From: Alphaproteobacteria bacterium
GTDB taxonomy: Bacteria; Pseudomonadota; Alphaproteobacteria; Rhizobiales; Xanthobacteraceae
Direction: 5' to 3'
DNA: 7,970 bases
Assembly (NCBI GenBank): GCA_005884855.1
Contig: VAZS01000014.1
Location: 1 to 7,970, forward strand
Part shown: positions 7,600 to 7,970 of the stretch, piece after piece
Numbering within the stretch: the stretch's first letter is position 1
Layout: the number at the start of each line of letters is the position of its first letter
The notes under the pieces: generated by a model
The model's input: only the letters and a program-made list of their open reading frames with translations
Told to the model about the DNA's origin: nothing
Databases searched by the model: none
Position numbers and translations under genes: made by a program

Positions 7600-7970
7600 G
7601 CGAGCCTTCGACGACACACACACTGCCGCAGCGCCGATCGTGGGTGATGGCGCTGCCGCTGATCCTCTTCGGCGCGCTGGTCGCGCTGTTCTTGTTTCGG
7701 CTGGGCACTGTCGATCCCTCGCGAATTCCCTCCGCCCTGATCGGCCACCCTGCGCCACAAACCGCGCTGCCGCCGCTTCAGGGTCTCACCGCCGATGGCG
7801 CTCCGGTGCCCGGGCTCGATCCCGCTGTGTTCAAGGGCAAGGTCAGCATCGTCAACGTGTGGGCTTCGTGGTGCATCCCTTGCCATGACGAAGCGCCGCT
7901 GCTGCTCGCGCTTGGGCGCGACAAGCGGCTGCAAGTGATCGGCATCAACTACAAGGACTCGCCGGACAAT
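7596..7970 (+). CDS. ccmG: thiol:disulfide interchange protein CcmG/DsbE (partial, 3' end outside the window)
   Basis: The first 125 residues of a periplasmic, membrane-anchored thioredoxin-like protein that keeps apocytochrome c (or CcmH) cysteines reduced so haem can be attached. Residues 1-14 are cytoplasmic. An uncleaved signal anchor spans about 16-34 ([19 protein letters not shown]), followed by the [17 protein letters not shown] linker typical of CcmG. The redox-active motif is WASWCIPC (89-96) with C93 and C96, after strand [18 protein letters not shown] (114-123) is a CcmG signature. The family is about 190-200 residues, so roughly 70 are missing at the window edge; this is a cut by the window, not a defect. 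The start overlaps the ccmD stop. In B. japonicum it is called cycY. Confidence 0.95.
   Translation, partial: MSEPSTTHTLPQRRSWVMALPLILFGALVALFLFRLGTVDPSRIPSALIGHPAPQTALPPLQGLTADGAPVPGLDPAVFKGKVSIVNVWASWCIPCHDEAPLLLALGRDKRLQVIGINYKDSPDN

Noticed and set aside
7596..7970. Truncated ccmG as a second pseudogene
   Set aside because: The frame is open and family-like to the last base; it is simply cut by the window edge.

Overview
The window looks like chromosomal core DNA from an alphaproteobacterium of the Bradyrhizobium / Rhodopseudomonas / Nitrobacter group. It is GC-rich. The genes are AcnA of the roughly 906-residue type, a cytochrome c maturation cluster in the order ccmA-ccmB-ccmC-ccmD-ccmG (called cycVWZXY in Bradyrhizobium japonicum), and the DUF2794 and DUF1223 families common in Rhizobiales. 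The taxon is inferred from protein character and gene order, not from a search. No mobile element, CRISPR array, tRNA or rRNA was seen.

Layout: a GNAT acetyltransferase (30-569, +) converges on a small DUF2794 protein (613-984, -). A gene-poor stretch (985-1507) follows. It holds a convincing plus-strand intrinsic terminator with upstream complementary arms that could pair in mutually exclusive ways, so it probably encodes an untranslated RNA. Next on the minus strand are a secreted DUF1223 protein with a CxxC motif (1508-2365) and aconitase acnA (2423-5143); acnA lies upstream, and a perfect hairpin separates the two. A 222-bp divergent intergenic region (5144-5365) separates acnA from the plus-strand ccm operon and contains a palindrome resembling an Irr iron-control element. 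ccmA and ccmB overlap by ATGA. A 150-bp spacer follows, then ccmC, ccmD and ccmG, which runs off the right edge.

The most notable observation is that ccmC is broken. After residue 134, in the fourth membrane segment, about 30 codons expected from the family are missing and the reading frame changes. The C-terminal part, with the second haem-ligand histidine, is in another frame. The first part of ccmC now reads through into ccmD without a stop.

How the genes work together: CcmAB (ABC transporter), CcmC (haem handling), CcmD (small tether) and CcmG (periplasmic thiol reductant) together attach haem to c-type cytochromes in the periplasm. Aconitase is a [4Fe-4S] enzyme of the TCA cycle. Placing an iron-sulfur enzyme gene back to back with a haem-protein assembly operon, around a candidate Irr site, suggests shared iron-responsive control. 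That last point is inference.
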